DNA of 64,000 nt from Leeia speluncae (lineage in GTDB: Bacteria > Pseudomonadota > Gammaproteobacteria > Burkholderiales > Leeiaceae). A model generated the notes under the pieces. The model saw nothing but the letters and a program-made list of their open reading frames with translations, was not told where the DNA came from and made no database searches. Within the stretch, counting starts at the first letter, position 1. Each line of letters opens with the position of its first letter. Position numbers and translations under genes: made by a program. The DNA lies in contig NZ_JAJBZT010000005.1 of assembly GCF_020564625.1 (NCBI RefSeq), positions 124,001-188,000 of the forward strand. Direction: 5' to 3'. Below, piece after piece: positions 15,630-24,949 of the stretch.

Positions 15630-17821
15630 ATCTGGATGAAGCCCTACAGACGTTTATCTTAGAAAGTAGAGAACTCTTAGAGAGCATGGAAGAGGCGCTG
15701 CTAAAGCTTGAGCAGTCTGCAGATGAAGAATCTGTGAATGCCATCTTCCGTGCCGCCCATACCATTAAAGGATCAGCGGGTTTATTTGGCTTAGATCATA
15801 TTGTTGCCTTTACGCATGTTGCAGAGAGCGTTCTGGATAAAGTGCGCTCTGGTCAGATTGGTATTGATAGCGACTTAGTGGCGCTATTTTTATCGGTTTC
15901 AGATCATCTAAATACCCTCATTGATAGCGTTGCGAACGATACAACTCTAGATGATGACACGCGTGCAGCAGAAGCCGAGTTACTCGTTCAGCTAGAAGCC
16001 CTAATGGGGGATGAGCGTGGTACATCTAGTGTGATTCCGCAAATGCCGGAAACGGGACATACCATCAAAGAGGACAACGGCCAAAGTGTCACGTCTGACA
16101 ACTGGCATATTTCGTTGCGATTTGGTGAAGATGTGATGCGAAATGGGATGGACCCAACGTCTTTCCTGCGTTACCTCACGACATTTGGTGACATTCTCTC
16201 CATCATTACGATGACAGACCGTGTGCCAGCATTAGAAGACATGCAACCAGAAAGTAACTATCTAGGCTTTGAAATGAGCTTTCATAGTGGTGCCGATAAA
16301 GAAACCATTGAAGGCGCCTTCGAGTTTGTCTGGAATGATAGTGATATTCGTATCCTCCCTCCTCATAGCAAAGTCTCTGAATTCTTAGACATTATTAATA
16401 AGATGCCTCCAGAGCCGATGAAGCTCGGTGAGATGCTAGTGCAATGCGGTACGTTAACCGCACATGAGCTAGAAGTTATTTTGGCGATGCAAGAAAAACA
16501 CCCGAGCACTAAGAAAATTGGGGAAATCTTGGTCGAGCAGCAAGTGGTAGAGCCAGAAGTAGTAGAAGCCGCACTGGTGAAACAAAAGCAACAGACCAAA
16601 GAAAGCAAGCAACCCGTAGAAGCCAGCATGATTCGGGTTGATGCCGCCAAACTCGATCAGCTCATTAATTTGGTGGGTGAGTTAATTATTGCAGGGGCAG
16701 GCACACAACTCGCCGCCCAAAAATCCAAAGCAATGGATTTACTCGAATCCACATTGATTTTGTCTCGTTTAGTCGAACAAGTGCGGGACTCTGCACTGAA
16801 TCTTCGGATGATTGCGATTGGTGGCACCTTTAACCGCTTTAACCGCGTAGTCCGCGATGTGGGGCAAGAGTTAGGCAAAGATATTCGCCTACAAATTTAT
16901 GGCGAAGATACCGAACTAGACAAAACCGTTGTGGAAAAAATTGGCGACCCGCTCACCCACTTAGTCCGCAATTCGATGGACCACGGTATTGAAGCTGAAG
17001 AGGTTCGGATTGCAAATGGGAAACCCGCTTTTGGCACCGTCATTCTAAACGCCTTTCATGATGCAGGCTTTATTGTGATTGAGGTATCAGATGATGGTGG
17101 CGGCCTTAATAAACAGCGCATCGTCAACAAAGCTATCGCCAAAGGGTTAATCCCAGAAAACCACACGCTAACAGACAAAGAAATCTTCAACCTGATTTTT
17201 GAACCTGGTTTTTCTACAGCAGAGCAATTAAGCAATTTGTCTGGCCGTGGCGTTGGCATGGATGTGGTGAAACGAAATATCACCGCGTTACGCGGCACGA
17301 TTGATCTCGCTAGTGAAGAAGGCAAAGGCACCACCACTCGCATCCGCTTACCGCTAACACTGGCAATTATCGATGGTTTCATGATCGGGATTGGGAAGTC
17401 GACCTTTGTTGTACCACTGGAATCGGTGGTGGAATGCATCGAACTCAATCAGGTCTCTTTAGACAACAACGGCGATCACGACTATCTCAATCTACGCGGA
17501 GAAGTACTTCCCTTTATTCGCTTACGAGAAATGTTTGAAGTAGAAGAAGAGCCCGTTCGTCGTGAAAACGTGGTGGTCGTGCAGTTTGCAGGACAACGAG
17601 CAGGTTTAGTAGTCGATCACTTGATGGGGGAATTCCAAACGGTGATCAAACCCCTTGGAAAAGTGTTTAGCCATACCCGTGGCATTGGAGGATTTACGAT
17701 TTTAGGCACCGGTGCAGTTGCGCTCATTCTGGATATTCCGGGCTTACTCGCACAAGTGTTGCAAAAACAAAATGCACAGAAACCAGCTGTTGCATTCATC
17801 ACCAACAAGCCATCCGTTTAG
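15626..17821 (+). CDS. cheA: Chemotaxis histidine kinase CheA with an MshEN-like insert
   Basis: This 731-residue kinase receives receptor signals and phosphorylates CheY and CheB. Domains in order: Hpt with His45 in AAHTIKGSAG; a domain at about 159-255 (WHISLRFGEDVMRNGMDPTS); a repeat at 266-320 matching the MshEN pattern (below, findings); dimerisation; HATPase (HLVRNSMDHGIE, SDDGGGL, SGRGVGMDVV); and a CheW-like P5 domain from about 590. The start overlaps the STAS gene by 4 bp, with AAAGGAG upstream. All catalytic motifs are intact. It is the core of the operon. Confidence 0.96.
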   Translation: MNLDEALQTFILESRELLESMEEALLKLEQSADEESVNAIFRAAHTIKGSAGLFGLDHIVAFTHVAESVLDKVRSGQIGIDSDLVALFLSVSDHLNTLIDSVANDTTLDDDTRAAEAELLVQLEALMGDERGTSSVIPQMPETGHTIKEDNGQSVTSDNWHISLRFGEDVMRNGMDPTSFLRYLTTFGDILSIITMTDRVPALEDMQPESNYLGFEMSFHSGADKETIEGAFEFVWNDSDIRILPPHSKVSEFLDIINKMPPEPMKLGEMLVQCGTLTAHELEVILAMQEKHPSTKKIGEILVEQQVVEPEVVEAALVKQKQQTKESKQPVEASMIRVDAAKLDQLINLVGELIIAGAGTQLAAQKSKAMDLLESTLILSRLVEQVRDSALNLRMIAIGGTFNRFNRVVRDVGQELGKDIRLQIYGEDTELDKTVVEKIGDPLTHLVRNSMDHGIEAEEVRIANGKPAFGTVILNAFHDAGFIVIEVSDDGGGLNKQRIVNKAIAKGLIPENHTLTDKEIFNLIFEPGFSTAEQLSNLSGRGVGMDVVKRNITALRGTIDLASEEGKGTTTRIRLPLTLAIIDGFMIGIGKSTFVVPLESVVECIELNQVSLDNNGDHDYLNLRGEVLPFIRLREMFEVEEEPVRRENVVVVQFAGQRAGLVVDHLMGEFQTVIKPLGKVFSHTRGIGGFTILGTGAVALILDIPGLLAQVLQKQNAQKPAVAFITNKPSV

Positions 17822-17913
17822 TCACAGCGTAGTTAGCAACACCACAATTTGAGTACGTTTAATACGCTGCTTATTAGCAGCCATACCCGATCAAGTAAAG
17901 GGGGAGAGACAAA

Positions 17914-19524
17914 ATGACCGTCGCTAAAAGAATGTTACTACTGGTGCTATCAGCCATTATCGGTATTGTATTAATGGCAGGTATTGCTCAAGTACAGATC
18001 AATCGCGTATTTGATAGCGCGAACTATGGCAACGAAAATACGGTGCCAAGTCTGGTTATATTGGACCAGTTCCGCAAAAACGTCCTTGTTGCTCGGCTAG
18101 GAATAATGACTCACGTTATTAATACCGAAGACGCAAAAATGGCAGAAATTGAAACTCAGATCAAATCTGCCTTAACTGATGCAGATAAGAATATGAAAGA
18201 GTATGAATCTGCCCTATCAGATGAAAAAGACAAGGCAATGCTTGAAGCGGATAAAGCTAACTGGCAGGTTTTTGTTAGTCAGATCCCAGGCATCTTGGTG
18301 AAATCTCGCTCCAATGAAACCGAACAAGCGCGTCTTTTGCTTGAAAAAGCGCTTCCTGCTGCAGACAAAACGGCCGCAAGTATCAACGAGCACTTTGACT
18401 ACAACGTCAAGCTTGGCGATGACGGGATGAAAGAAGCACAAAATACCAAGTTTAATGCAACGATTATGTCTTGGATTATTTCTGCGATCACACTGTTTGT
18501 CGTTGGTTTTATTGGCTTACTCATTACCAAAAATATGCTTAGACAACTTGGTGGTGAACCAGCGTATGCACGAGACATTGTGAAGAAAATTGCGGAAGGA
18601 GACCTCAGCATCACGGTTGAAACCAAGCCTGGCGATACATTTAGTATGCTTGCCGCAATGAAAGAGATGACTGATCGCTTATCTAGCATCATTAGTGAAG
18701 TCAGAGGAACAGCTGACTCACTAGCCTCTGCATCAGAAGAAGTCGCGGCTACCTCACAAAGCCTCAGCCAATCCACTTCTGAACAAGCGGCATCGGTTGA
18801 AGAAACTTCTGCCTCGATGGAACAGATGGCCGCTTCGATCACCCAAAACACTGAAAATGCCAAAGTAACGGATGGCATGGCCAGCAAAGCGGCGAAAGAA
18901 GCCAACGAAGGGGGTGAGGCAGTATCTCAAACCGTTGCAGCCATGAAAACCATTGCAGAGAAAATTGGGATTGTCGACGATATTGCGTACCAAACCAATA
19001 TGTTGGCACTTAACGCGGCAATTGAAGCAGCCCGTGCAGGTGAACACGGTAAAGGGTTTGCAGTGGTGGCGGCAGAAGTCAGGAAACTCGCCGAGCGCTC
19101 GCAAGTTGCAGCACAAGAAATCGGTGAAGTGGCAAAAGGCAGCGTGGCGTTGGCAGAACGAGCCGGCCAATTGCTAGATGAAATTGTGCCATCTATCGCA
19201 AAAACCTCCGATCTTGTACAAGAGATTACCTCTGCGTCTGAAGAGCAATCTTCTGGTGTAGGGCAAATCAATGTAGCGATGAATCAACTCTCCCAGATCA
19301 CACAACAAAATGCATCGGCTTCAGAAGAGTTGTCGGCCACCGCTGAAGAGATGTCTTCACAGTCTGAGCAACTACAGCAGTTAGTGAGCTTCTTTAAAGT
19401 GGGTTTCAGTAACTCGGCTCAAAACCACTCGATTCGCCACATTAGTAAAAAGCCAGGAAAAGTGAGCAGTCAACCAGCGAAAAACGCGAATGACTCCTCT
19501 AGCTTCGTTCGCTTCGAGGAATAA
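17914..19524 (+). CDS. Methyl-accepting chemotaxis protein (4HB, HAMP, signalling domain)
   Basis: This 536-residue receptor has a first membrane helix (about 7-28), a periplasmic four-helix-bundle-like sensor (30-185) and a second helix (about 187-208). A HAMP domain follows ([20 protein letters not shown]), then the signalling hairpin with [20 protein letters not shown] and [18 protein letters not shown]. Glu/Gln methylation regions flank the tip. It lacks the C-terminal CheR-docking pentapeptide. A strong GGGGGAG ribosome site precedes it. It is the main transmembrane receptor of the operon; the ligand is unknown. Confidence 0.95.
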   Translation: MTVAKRMLLLVLSAIIGIVLMAGIAQVQINRVFDSANYGNENTVPSLVILDQFRKNVLVARLGIMTHVINTEDAKMAEIETQIKSALTDADKNMKEYESALSDEKDKAMLEADKANWQVFVSQIPGILVKSRSNETEQARLLLEKALPAADKTAASINEHFDYNVKLGDDGMKEAQNTKFNATIMSWIISAITLFVVGFIGLLITKNMLRQLGGEPAYARDIVKKIAEGDLSITVETKPGDTFSMLAAMKEMTDRLSSIISEVRGTADSLASASEEVAATSQSLSQSTSEQAASVEETSASMEQMAASITQNTENAKVTDGMASKAAKEANEGGEAVSQTVAAMKTIAEKIGIVDDIAYQTNMLALNAAIEAARAGEHGKGFAVVAAEVRKLAERSQVAAQEIGEVAKGSVALAERAGQLLDEIVPSIAKTSDLVQEITSASEEQSSGVGQINVAMNQLSQITQQNASASEELSATAEEMSSQSEQLQQLVSFFKVGFSNSAQNHSIRHISKKPGKVSSQPAKNANDSSSFVRFEE

Positions 19525-19536
19525 AGGGGGCTCGTC

Positions 19537-20076
19537 ATGAGTAATTTAGTCAAACATGATGGAGCAGCGGTGGCGAAGGAGTTGCAAGCCGTTGCTCAGC
19601 AGTACCTCACCTTTGTACTGGCGGGTGAAATGTATGCGGTCGGCACCATTAGCGTAAAAGAGATCATCGAATATGGTCAATTAACAACCGTCCCCATGAT
19701 GCCGAGTTTTATCCGAGGCGTGATTAACCTAAGGGGTGCAGTCGTTCCGGTCATCGATCTAGGGGCCCGCTTCGGTGGCAAACAAACCGAAATTCACCGC
19801 CGTACCTGTATCGTGATTTTGGAGGTGATTCAGGATCAAGATACACAAGTGATTGGGGTTATTGTGGATGCCGTTAGCGAAGTATTAGAAATACCAATTA
19901 ACGATATCGAACCCCCTCCTGCTTTTGGCGCGAAAATTCGTACCGACTTTATCGCCGGCATGGGGAAAGTAAACGGAAAGTTTGTGATTCTCCTCAATGT
20001 AGGACAAGTGCTTTCCGTCGACGAAATGTCTACTTTGGCGGCAATAGGCACTGGCTCAGCCATTGCAGAACAATAA
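19537..20076 (+). CDS. cheW: Chemotaxis coupling protein CheW
   Basis: This 179-residue protein couples receptors to CheA. It has the two SH3-like barrels of the CheW fold: QYLTFVLAGEMYAVGTISVKEI, FIRGVINLRGAVVPVIDLGARFG and CIVILEV with IGVIVDAVSEVLEIP. It lies 12 bp after the receptor gene and shares the operon with cheA. The N-terminal extension of about 20 residues before QQYLTF is a little longer than in E. coli CheW. Confidence 0.95.
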   Translation: MSNLVKHDGAAVAKELQAVAQQYLTFVLAGEMYAVGTISVKEIIEYGQLTTVPMMPSFIRGVINLRGAVVPVIDLGARFGGKQTEIHRRTCIVILEVIQDQDTQVIGVIVDAVSEVLEIPINDIEPPPAFGAKIRTDFIAGMGKVNGKFVILLNVGQVLSVDEMSTLAAIGTGSAIAEQ

Positions 20077-20112
20077 ATATAGCCATTGAGCAGGTGAAAG
20101 AAGGAGGGCAGG

Positions 20113-20922
20113 ATGGATATTCATCCATTATCGGACAAGGAGTTCGAGCTATTTCGCGGCATGATTTATCAAGTAGCCGGTATATCGCTGTCTGATATCA
20201 AAAAACCATTAGTCAGTGGCCGGCTCGCCAAACGTGTTCGTCATTTTGGCAAACAGCGGTTTGGCGATTACTTCAAAATCATGATGGCAGATAAGGCTGA
20301 ATTCCAGAATGCGATTGACCTGCTCACCACCAATGAAACTTACTTTTTCAGAGAGCCAAAGCATTTCGACTTCTTGCGAGACACCATTATTCCGGCTTTG
20401 CGTCAAAAACCCAAAGTCAGAATATGGTGTGGAGCAAGTTCAACAGGTGAAGAGCCTTACACCATTGCCATGATGTTGGCCGAACATTTGGGAAGCAGCG
20501 TCTGGGAGTTACTCGCTTCGGATATTAGCACCCGTGTGTTAGATACCGCCCGCAAAGCACTCTACCCGCTTGAAGATGCAGAAGGAATTCCTAAACCCTA
20601 TCTAGTCAATCACTGCCTAAAAGGTGTGGGCGATTTAGAGGGCCAGTTTTCTATTCAGCCGACCATTCGCCAAAAAGTGCATTTCCGTCAAATCAACTTA
20701 AATGACAATTTACCGAGTGATATCGGCGAATTTGATACCGTTTTTCTACGCAATGTGATGATTTATTTCAACATGGAGACCAAACAACAGGTCGTTAAAC
20801 GCGTGGTGAAACAGTTAAAACCAGGCGGGTGGTTTATCGTTAGTCACTCAGAGAGTCTAAATGGCATTACGGCAGAGTTAGAAATGGTCAAACCCTCGAT
20901 TTATCGTAAACCCATAAGGTAG
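20113..20922 (+). CDS. cheR: Chemotaxis protein methyltransferase CheR
   Basis: This 269-residue enzyme transfers methyl groups from S-adenosylmethionine to receptor glutamates. The N-terminal helical domain ends at TNETYFFREPKHFDFL, and the SAM-binding core shows IWCGASSTGEEPYTIAM and ASDISTRVLDTA, then the NVMIYFNMETK motif. AGGAGG stands just before the start. It is in the same operon as cheB and cheD, so adaptation is complete here. Confidence 0.96.
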   Translation: MDIHPLSDKEFELFRGMIYQVAGISLSDIKKPLVSGRLAKRVRHFGKQRFGDYFKIMMADKAEFQNAIDLLTTNETYFFREPKHFDFLRDTIIPALRQKPKVRIWCGASSTGEEPYTIAMMLAEHLGSSVWELLASDISTRVLDTARKALYPLEDAEGIPKPYLVNHCLKGVGDLEGQFSIQPTIRQKVHFRQINLNDNLPSDIGEFDTVFLRNVMIYFNMETKQQVVKRVVKQLKPGGWFIVSHSESLNGITAELEMVKPSIYRKPIR

Positions 20923-20926
20923 TGCC

Positions 20927-21448
20927 ATGCACCCGCCAAGAGGGTTTATCGAAATTTTTCTGCAACCAGGCGATTGGTACTTTGCAGACGAGCTCACCAG
21001 AATTCGAACGATCTTGGGCTCTTGCGTGTCGATCGTAATGTGGCATCCACGCTTACATCTAGGAGGGATGTGCCATTACATGCTACCAACAAGAAAGCAC
21101 CAGCAAGTGCATGAGTTAGATGGGCGGTATGCCGATGAAGCGATTGCCCTACTTATTGACTCGATTAAAGAGGCTGGTACCTCACCCAAAGAGTACACCG
21201 TCCGCATGTTTGGCGGAGGGGATATGTTTCCGCATCTAGAGAAACACAAGATCTCGAATGTCGGACAAAACAATGTGATTGCGGGCAGAAAACTACTAGC
21301 CGCGCATGGATTAAAAATCACCGATGAGCACGTAGAGGGGGCAGGACATCGTAATGTGTCATTTGATGTCTGGGATGGCAATGTCACCATGAAACAAAGC
21401 ATGCGGATGGAGCTTGGCCCTCCTCGCGTACGTTCACTATCAAAATAA
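20927..21448 (+). CDS. cheD: Chemoreceptor glutamine deamidase CheD
   Basis: This 173-residue protein deamidates receptor glutamines to methylatable glutamates. The catalytic Cys is in [12 protein letters not shown] and the His in GGMCHYMLP; the Thr-containing strand lies further on in the conserved fold. Start ATG is 4 bp after the cheR stop. Its 3' end is followed by the cheB ribosome site after a short gap. In some bacteria CheD also interacts with CheC; a CheC gene is found in this window at 53.8 kb. Confidence 0.93.
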   Translation: MHPPRGFIEIFLQPGDWYFADELTRIRTILGSCVSIVMWHPRLHLGGMCHYMLPTRKHQQVHELDGRYADEAIALLIDSIKEAGTSPKEYTVRMFGGGDMFPHLEKHKISNVGQNNVIAGRKLLAAHGLKITDEHVEGAGHRNVSFDVWDGNVTMKQSMRMELGPPRVRSLSK

Positions 21449-21482
21449 GTCACCTGAACTCATTCATCATCAGGAGAGGAAC

Positions 21483-22538
21483 ATGGCAACCATAAAGGTA
21501 TTAATCGTTGATGATTCTGCGGTTGTTCGGCAGGTTCTATCTTCCGCTTTAGCACAAGACCCTTCTATTGATGTCTACGCCACCGCATCCGACCCTATCT
21601 TTGCGATGGAAAAGATGAAAACACAGTGGCCGGATGTGATTGTTTTAGACGTCGAAATGCCCCGAATGGATGGCATTAGCTTCCTGAAGAAAATCATGGC
21701 GGAACGCCCAACGCCAGTAGTAATTTGCTCGACGCTAACAGAAAAAGGGGCGGCGACCACCATGGAAGCCATGGCAGCAGGCGCAGTCACGATTGTGACC
21801 AAGCCGAAAATGGCACTAAAACAATTCTTAATTGACGCTGCAGATGAGCTGATTTCTTCTGTTAAAGCGGCGTCACAAGCGCGAGTCTCCCGGCTACGCA
21901 ATACCGTTGCGCCGGTGGTGAATGCAGCACCAGCCGCTCACACAGAAGGCAGAAGTTCTGCGATGGCGCAGACCACAGACTTTGTGGTGGCAATTGGCAC
22001 CTCCACTGGTGGCACTCAGGCCTTAGAACTTGTCCTCAAAGCCCTGCCGCGCGTTTGCCCTGGCATTGTGATTGTTCAGCACATGCCAGAGAAATTCACA
22101 GGGGCATTTGCAGAACGGCTTAATGGCTTGTGCCAAATCGAGGTAAAAGAAGCCGCCACCGGCGACCGCGTAATTCCAGGGCGAGCCATCATTGCGCCGG
22201 GCGGAAGGCACATGCAGCTCAAACGAAATGGTGCGCAATATCATGTCGAAGTGATTGACGGCCCGCCGGTAAATCGCCATCGGCCATCGGTAGATGTGCT
22301 GTTTAGATCCGTTGCCAAGTTTGCGGGTAGAAACGCGTTAGGCATCATCATGACAGGAATGGGCGGCGACGGCGCTCTCGGACTAAAAGAAATGCATGAT
22401 GCAGGAGCAAATACGATCGCCCAAGATGAGGCTAGTTGTGTGGTGTTTGGCATGCCAAAAGAGGCGATTAAACTAGGTGCAGCAGATAGGGTGATCCCGC
22501 TAAATGCGATTCCTAACAGCATTATTGGCGGGAAATAG
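21483..22538 (+). CDS. cheB: Chemotaxis methylesterase / response regulator CheB
   Basis: The start ATG at 21483 follows AGGAGAGG; an upstream in-frame TTG at 21414 lies inside cheD. The 351-residue protein has a receiver domain (1-120; [18 protein letters not shown], Lys in KPKM) and a methylesterase domain (about 160-345). Its catalytic features are [10 protein letters not shown] (Ser), [10 protein letters not shown] (His) and [11 protein letters not shown] (Asp). It removes methyl groups from receptors when phosphorylated by CheA. It is the last gene of the operon, before a clear terminator. Confidence 0.96.
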   Translation: MATIKVLIVDDSAVVRQVLSSALAQDPSIDVYATASDPIFAMEKMKTQWPDVIVLDVEMPRMDGISFLKKIMAERPTPVVICSTLTEKGAATTMEAMAAGAVTIVTKPKMALKQFLIDAADELISSVKAASQARVSRLRNTVAPVVNAAPAAHTEGRSSAMAQTTDFVVAIGTSTGGTQALELVLKALPRVCPGIVIVQHMPEKFTGAFAERLNGLCQIEVKEAATGDRVIPGRAIIAPGGRHMQLKRNGAQYHVEVIDGPPVNRHRPSVDVLFRSVAKFAGRNALGIIMTGMGGDGALGLKEMHDAGANTIAQDEASCVVFGMPKEAIKLGAADRVIPLNAIPNSIIGGK

Positions 22539-22558
22539 CAGCGATTTTCAGAGAAATG

Positions 22559-22594
22559 GCGGATCAGGTGTTTGACGCCTTATCCGCTTTTTTT
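22559..22594 (+). terminator. Rho-independent terminator of the chemotaxis operon
   Basis: Stem ends GCGGAT (22559-22564) and ATCCGC (22582-22587) enclose further pairing (cagg/cctt region), followed by seven T residues (22588-22594). It closes the operon 20 bp after the cheB stop and lies just before a convergent gene. Confidence 0.9.
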
Positions 22595-22605
22595 GTTAGA
22601 AATAT

Positions 22606-23049
22606 TTAGTCGGTGCTTGGTAACTTAAATTGTCGACGTAACCAGCGGATAGGCGCGCCAACGATGGGTAACTTTTCAAACAACTCTTCCGCCGCATCCC
22701 AATAATCCCGATGATCAATCACGCGGCCATCTTCACCAAAGAATAAATGCGACCCACCTTCGATTTGGTAAGCCTTTCCTTTTAGCTCAAATAAAAATCG
22801 CCACGTTACAAAGGCTTGCTGACCACTCGCAAGCTGATTACTGATTTCAAAACGCGGATTCACTGTGGTATGAAACATGTGAGTAAAAATTGCCTCGATA
22901 GCAGCATGTCCTTTTACCGTATTAAACGGATCGCGAAAACGCGCATCCGGGTGATACCAGTGGCTCACTTGCCCCACGGTATCTGGGCTTAGCGAAGCAT
23001 ACCAAGCCAATAATGGCGCCAAACAAGTCTGGGTAGATGCATTACTCAA
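22606..23049 (-). CDS. NTF2/SnoaL-like protein
   Basis: This 147-residue protein has the cone-like NTF2 fold pattern: helix LLAWYASLSPDTV, then WYHPDARFRDPF and KGHAAIEAIFTHMF. The strand set AFVTWRFLFEL, EGGSHLFFGEDGRVIDHRDYWD follows, and a basic tail ends it. It is the last gene of the seven-gene lipid operon and starts one base after the SDR stop. Members serve as small isomerases, hydrolases or ligand binders; the context suggests a role in the same lipid modification. Confidence 0.82.
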   Translation of the reverse strand: MSNASTQTCLAPLLAWYASLSPDTVGQVSHWYHPDARFRDPFNTVKGHAAIEAIFTHMFHTTVNPRFEISNQLASGQQAFVTWRFLFELKGKAYQIEGGSHLFFGEDGRVIDHRDYWDAAEELFEKLPIVGAPIRWLRRQFKLPSTD

Positions 23050-23829
23050 TTATTCGCTCACCAATTTACTCATTAAGGCAAATTGCCACCGGTAGGGTAA
23101 CCACCGAATCAACTTCAGGACCGTGGTAAATCGCCAAGGAAAATGAATCTCAAATCGACCACGCTTCACTCCTTGCCAAATCGCCCCTGCGGCTTGTTCT
23201 GGTGTTTGTAATGCAGGCATTTCAAACTCATTTTTAGCGGTTAGTGGTGTTTTTACAAACCCGGGATTCACCAAATACACCCCAATCCCTTTCGGGTGTA
23301 AATCAGTATAAAGCACTTCGGCAAGGTTAATCAGTGCGGCTTTACTCGGCCCGTATACACTCGCGTTTGGCAAGCCCACATACCCCGCAACACTGGCCAC
23401 TAAAACAATACCACCACTGCCTCTTTCCATCATGGCAGGCAGAATAGTCGATAGCCCCGAGTACACACTCATCAAATTCACATTAATCGTTTTTTTGGCC
23501 GATTCTGGGGTAACGTCCCATGCTCGCTCGGGTAGATAATCCCCCGCGCAAAACACGACCAAATCCACCCCTTGGCCAGACTCGACAATCGTTTCAAAAG
23601 CAGATTGCCAAAGCGCGACCTCGCAAACGTCAAACGGTAATAGTTGTGCGGCCTGATGCTGCTTGGCGACCTGCATCAGCGCATCAATTCGCCTGGCACT
23701 TAAGATCACTTGCGCGCCTTCATGCAAGGCCTGCGTCGCCAGTGCCGCACCAATGCCGCTAGATGCACCGATGATCCAGACACGCTTACCGGCGAGCGAG
23801 GAAAAAGTAGGATTAAGGGTTGACCACAT
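23050..23829 (-). CDS. Short-chain dehydrogenase/reductase
   Basis: This 259-residue protein has the Rossmann motif WIIGASSGIGAALA (TGxxxGxG type), the NVNLMSVYSG and VASVAGY blocks, and the catalytic YGPSKAAL (Tyr-x3-Lys). It would oxidise or reduce an alcohol/carbonyl group using NAD(P)H. A hydrophobic C-terminus (about residues 235-259) may attach it to the membrane. Its start overlaps the DUF3833 gene by 17 bp. SDR genes recur in this type of lipid operon, but the substrate is unknown. Confidence 0.92.
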   Translation of the reverse strand: MWSTLNPTFSSLAGKRVWIIGASSGIGAALATQALHEGAQVILSARRIDALMQVAKQHQAAQLLPFDVCEVALWQSAFETIVESGQGVDLVVFCAGDYLPERAWDVTPESAKKTINVNLMSVYSGLSTILPAMMERGSGGIVLVASVAGYVGLPNASVYGPSKAALINLAEVLYTDLHPKGIGVYLVNPGFVKTPLTAKNEFEMPALQTPEQAAGAIWQGVKRGRFEIHFPWRFTTVLKLIRWLPYRWQFALMSKLVSE

Positions 23830-24355
23830 GATCTGGCTTTCTGAAAAATAGCGTCACTTGCCCTAGTTCGAAACCAAACTTTGACATGCTCGCTTTATTA
23901 ATCATGTGACCATCGTCCATCAGGTACATCCAATCATCAAAATTCACCTCATAGACTTTGCCATCTACCGGCAACAGCATCGTGTATTGCCAATGCAGTG
24001 CATTTCCCGCCACCTTGCCAATCGCCTCCCCTTTTACATCTGCCGCCGTACCTTTCCATTCACCTTGGCCTTGTGGGGTTAGCGTCCAAACTCTTTGCTG
24101 TTTGGTACCATCGTCATAGGTGAAGCGCTCATCTAGCACTAGCTTACCGTCTGCCGCTACGGTTCCCGTAATTAGCACATGAAAGCGCTTATTGAGTTCG
24201 CCATTGCGCTTTTGGAACATCCCCCACGCCTCTGTTTTTCCAGCAAAAAACTGGGCAACATCTAACTTGGGTGTTAGCTGCTGATATTGCTGAACATCTG
24301 GCGCCGCGCAAGCCGTGAGTAATCCGCATAGCGCCAACACACATCGTTTAATCAT
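23813..24355 (-). CDS. DUF3833 family lipoprotein
   Basis: The 180-residue protein from the ATG at 24355 has GAGAGG 9 nt upstream; an ATG at 24364 is too close to that site. The N-terminus MIKRCVLALCGLLTAC ends in a lipobox (LTAC), so it should be anchored to a membrane after processing. The rest is a beta-rich domain with FFAGKTEAWGMFQKRNG, RFTYDDGT and WMYLMDDGHMINKASMSKFG, typical of DUF3833. Function is unknown; family members are found in the same lipid operons. It overlaps the SDR start by 17 bp. Confidence 0.82.
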   Translation of the reverse strand: MIKRCVLALCGLLTACAAPDVQQYQQLTPKLDVAQFFAGKTEAWGMFQKRNGELNKRFHVLITGTVAADGKLVLDERFTYDDGTKQQRVWTLTPQGQGEWKGTAADVKGEAIGKVAGNALHWQYTMLLPVDGKVYEVNFDDWMYLMDDGHMINKASMSKFGFELGQVTLFFRKPDHVVNP

Positions 24356-24391
24356 GATGAACATCCTCTCGATAAAAGGCCGAAGGCGCGA

Positions 24392-24949
24392 TTACATACT
24401 CGTGCGTTTGCCCAACAGCTGCTCGCGTAAACGACGATCTTTCGATTGCGGGTCTAACCAAATCGCAAAGAAATTCTTTGCAAATTCGGGGTCTTTAATT
24501 TCTGATAACAATTGGCTTTGCGAATAAAACGCACACCCAACTCCCGGCCAGTGCACCCCAATCAGTTGGTCACCCGGTTTCACATCAATAAACGCTTTTT
24601 CCATCCAGCCTTGCCACTGCTGCATTTGGCTAGACTTAGCGGATACACCACTAATGCGAGACATCTCATCCATGCTGGCTTCAACAAATTCACTTTTGCT
24701 AATGTTTCTAGCGTAAGTGAGCTCTAAGGCATAAGGCTGACTGGGGTTAAAGGGATACTGCTTACTCCATAGTCTGGCTTGATAAATAGAGAAACCAAAC
24801 CACGTCATTTCGCCACTGCCGACCACCCGCAGATCTGTCGGTAATCGGCTTTGCCAAATTGGTTGTGCTTGGGCAAACGAGGTTGTCAGCCAAAGCGCCA
24901 CCAACCATAGAAACGCTTTAGTTTTTTTGCAGAAGGAATTGGCAAACAT
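24392..24949 (-). CDS. Chalcone-isomerase-like exported protein
   Basis: The preferred start is the ATG at 24949 (GAGGG 8 nt upstream), giving 185 residues; longer in-frame starts would lie far inside the cfa gene. The N-terminus MFANSFCKKTKAFLWLV...TTSFAQAQ is a signal peptide. The rest (LRVVGSGEMTWFGFSIYQA, YALELTYARNISKSEF, GVHWPGVGCAFY) resembles the chalcone-isomerase-like fold used for fatty-acid binding. It overlaps the end of the Cfa-like gene by 32 bp. It probably handles lipid intermediates in the periplasm. Confidence 0.78.
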   Translation of the reverse strand: MFANSFCKKTKAFLWLVALWLTTSFAQAQPIWQSRLPTDLRVVGSGEMTWFGFSIYQARLWSKQYPFNPSQPYALELTYARNISKSEFVEASMDEMSRISGVSAKSSQMQQWQGWMEKAFIDVKPGDQLIGVHWPGVGCAFYSQSQLLSEIKDPEFAKNFFAIWLDPQSKDRRLREQLLGKRTSM

